Positions 62,727 through 64,000 of a stretch of DNA of 64,000 nt are shown here, piece by piece. The notes beneath the pieces are model-generated. The model was not told where the DNA came from. It saw only the letters and a program-made list of their open reading frames with translations, and made no database searches. Source of the DNA: Melastoma dodecandrum (lineage: Eukaryota; Streptophyta; Magnoliopsida; Myrtales; Melastomataceae); the NCBI GenBank assembly GCA_029817715.1, contig JARUPY010000292.1:2869001-2933000 (forward strand). Direction: 5' to 3'. The translations under genes and the position numbers were made by a program. Position 1 is the first letter of the stretch; the number at the start of each line of letters is the position of its first letter.

Positions 62727-63005
62727 TCACCGTCCGGTCGTCGGCTGGTCCGCGAGCAACCGGATCGAGGTCGCGACCCGGCTTCCAAACGCGCCGAACA
62801 CGGCCACGAGGCGGGTGCTCGCCCAGAGCTCGGCGCGATCCCCCGCGGCCAGACCCACCGCCTGCCGCTTGGCGTCAACATCGTCGCGGGCCGTGATGAT
62901 ACGGGACGCGATCACGCCGCCGCTCTGGGCGAACCGATGCACCTGATAGGCGCGGCGCGCGTGCCGTGAGCGGAGGATGACGGGGAACTTGATGAGGTCA
63001 GCCAT
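62727..63005 (-). CDS. Small hypothetical protein (92 aa)
   Basis: MADLIKFPVILRSRHARRAY, QVHRFAQSGGVIASRIITAR, DDVDAKRQAVGLAAGDRAEL. Contains a central AELWASTRLVAVFGAF strand and basic stretches. No family is known to me. The start at 63005 is the first ATG of the open frame. Confidence 0.6.
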   Translation of the reverse strand: MADLIKFPVILRSRHARRAYQVHRFAQSGGVIASRIITARDDVDAKRQAVGLAAGDRAELWASTRLVAVFGAFGSRVATSIRLLADQPTTGR

Positions 63006-63350
63006 ACGCGCCTGTCCGTTGCAGGCGGGGGCACGAACCCTCAGCCACCGGAGCCTGGATCAACCGATCCGGTGATGGCGGCAGACTGCGCCCTTCGCGC
63101 CTGACAAAGATAGCCCGCTCGGCACGATGCGCTCCTGCGGCCCGCCGAGGATGTCGGCCGCCCCCCACTGCGCTGTGACGCCCGAACAGCCCGATCAGGG
63201 CAGAAAATCACGCTCGGTTGACCCGACCTTCGCCGACAGCGCTCGTCGGTGAGGCAGCGGCTTCAACCTACCGTTTGCACGCCGGGGGCCGGCGGAGATG
63301 CGTTGGCCTAGCCTCCCAAGATGAACAGCGCCAACCATCCGAACATATGA
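63006..63350. other. Intergenic region upstream of the groESL operator
   Basis: About 345 bp with no supported gene. It should include the heat-shock promoter region together with the CIRCE site that follows. Confidence 0.45.
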
Positions 63351-63377
63351 TTGGCACTTCTGCGCAGCGAGTGCTAA
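63351..63377 (+). promoter_or_regulatory. CIRCE operator (HrcA binding site) of groESL
   Basis: TTGGCACTT (63351-63359), a nine-base spacer, then GAGTGCTAA (63369-63377). The right arm matches the CIRCE consensus exactly. The left arm has two changes from TTAGCACTC. It lies 104 bp before groES, as expected for HrcA repression. Confidence 0.88.
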
Positions 63378-63480
63378 CGATGTGTCGATCGGGCGGCGAT
63401 GACAGTCTCGCCGCTATCCGTCCCGCGATAGCGCCAATCAATCCGGTTGGGTCTCGCTTGGGAACGATCAGGATCTCACG

Positions 63481-63768
63481 ATGAAATTCCGTCCGCTGCA
63501 TGACCGTGTCGTCGTCCGTCGCGTTGAAAGCGAGGAAAAGACCGCCGGCGGCATCATCATCCCCGACAGCGCCAAGGAAAAGCCGGCCGAGGGCGAGATC
63601 GTCGCCGTGGGCACCGGCGCCCGCGCCGAGAACGGCACGATCACCCCGCTCGATGTCAAGGAGGGCGACCGCGTCCTGTTCGGCAAGTGGTCCGGCACCG
63701 AGGTCAAGGTCGACGGCAAGGACCTGCTGATCATGAAGGAATCCGACATCATGGGCGTCGTCGCCTAG
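63481..63768 (+). CDS. groES: Co-chaperonin GroES
   Basis: 95 residues, full length. It has [40 protein letters not shown] with the mobile loop, [20 protein letters not shown] and [14 protein letters not shown]. Forms the heptameric cap of GroEL. The ATG at 63481 follows AGGATCTCACG. It is controlled by the upstream CIRCE site and is in an operon with groEL. Confidence 0.98.
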   Translation: MKFRPLHDRVVVRRVESEEKTAGGIIIPDSAKEKPAEGEIVAVGTGARAENGTITPLDVKEGDRVLFGKWSGTEVKVDGKDLLIMKESDIMGVVA

Positions 63769-63812
63769 CTCGGATCGGGCGGCGCGGAGCGTCGTGACGA
63801 TCTGCCCGTTGA

Positions 63813-64000
<188 letters not shown>

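Overview
The window is high-GC alphaproteobacterial DNA, most likely a Methylobacterium/Methylorubrum-type chromosome. The main reasons are the small families DUF6894 and DUF6481, the dense set of sensory kinases, the alphaproteobacterial-style cobalamin genes, malonyl-CoA decarboxylase and the type of intergenic repeats. The genus is inferred from gene content and codon style only.

Layout. (1) 1-9.93 kb is core metabolism: a malonyl-CoA decarboxylase cut by the left edge, an MFS transporter behind a tandem-repeat leader, late cobalamin genes (cobC and cobD head to head; cobP-cobO-cobQ as an operon), an ACS-type MFS permease and tRNA-Glu(UUC). (2) About 10.15-35.1 kb is an accessory island read almost wholly on the minus strand. 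It starts at a relic tRNA 3' end and carries an IS3-family element with a 3-bp target duplication. Then come an ankyrin protein, a Druantia type III pair (druE and druH), and a second cassette of a DUF499 ATPase, a DUF1156 adenine methyltransferase and a DUF3883-tailed SNF2-type helicase. Relics of small phage-like ORFs and an XRE regulator close it. Both the methyltransferase and the helicase carry apparent one-base frameshifts. (3) 35.5-47 kb is signalling: an ADP-ribosylglycohydrolase, a KaiC-like double ATPase coupled by overlap to a hybrid histidine kinase, a CHASE3 hybrid kinase with a frameshifted receiver, a GGDEF diguanylate cyclase, a Crp/Fnr regulator and a LOV-like HWE kinase lacking the photoactive cysteine.

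(4) 47.2-55.7 kb holds decayed genes (a GST fragment, an amber-interrupted hydrolase) and then a redox module: an exported molybdopterin oxidoreductase overlapping a cytochrome b561-type membrane protein, a secreted extremely methionine- and lysine/arginine-rich peptide, a catalase-like haem protein, an AraC regulator, a second sulfite-oxidase-type enzyme and a transglutaminase-like protein. The first three together resemble a periplasmic methionine-based oxidant scavenging system. (5) 56.4-63 kb has an HD-GYP protein, a cold-shock protein and a run of about ten small, mostly uncharacterised proteins. (6) The right edge is groES-groEL behind a CIRCE operator, with groEL cut by the window end.

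The strongest candidates for new biology are the methionine-rich peptide with its molybdoenzyme and cytochrome partner, and the back-to-back defence array in the island.
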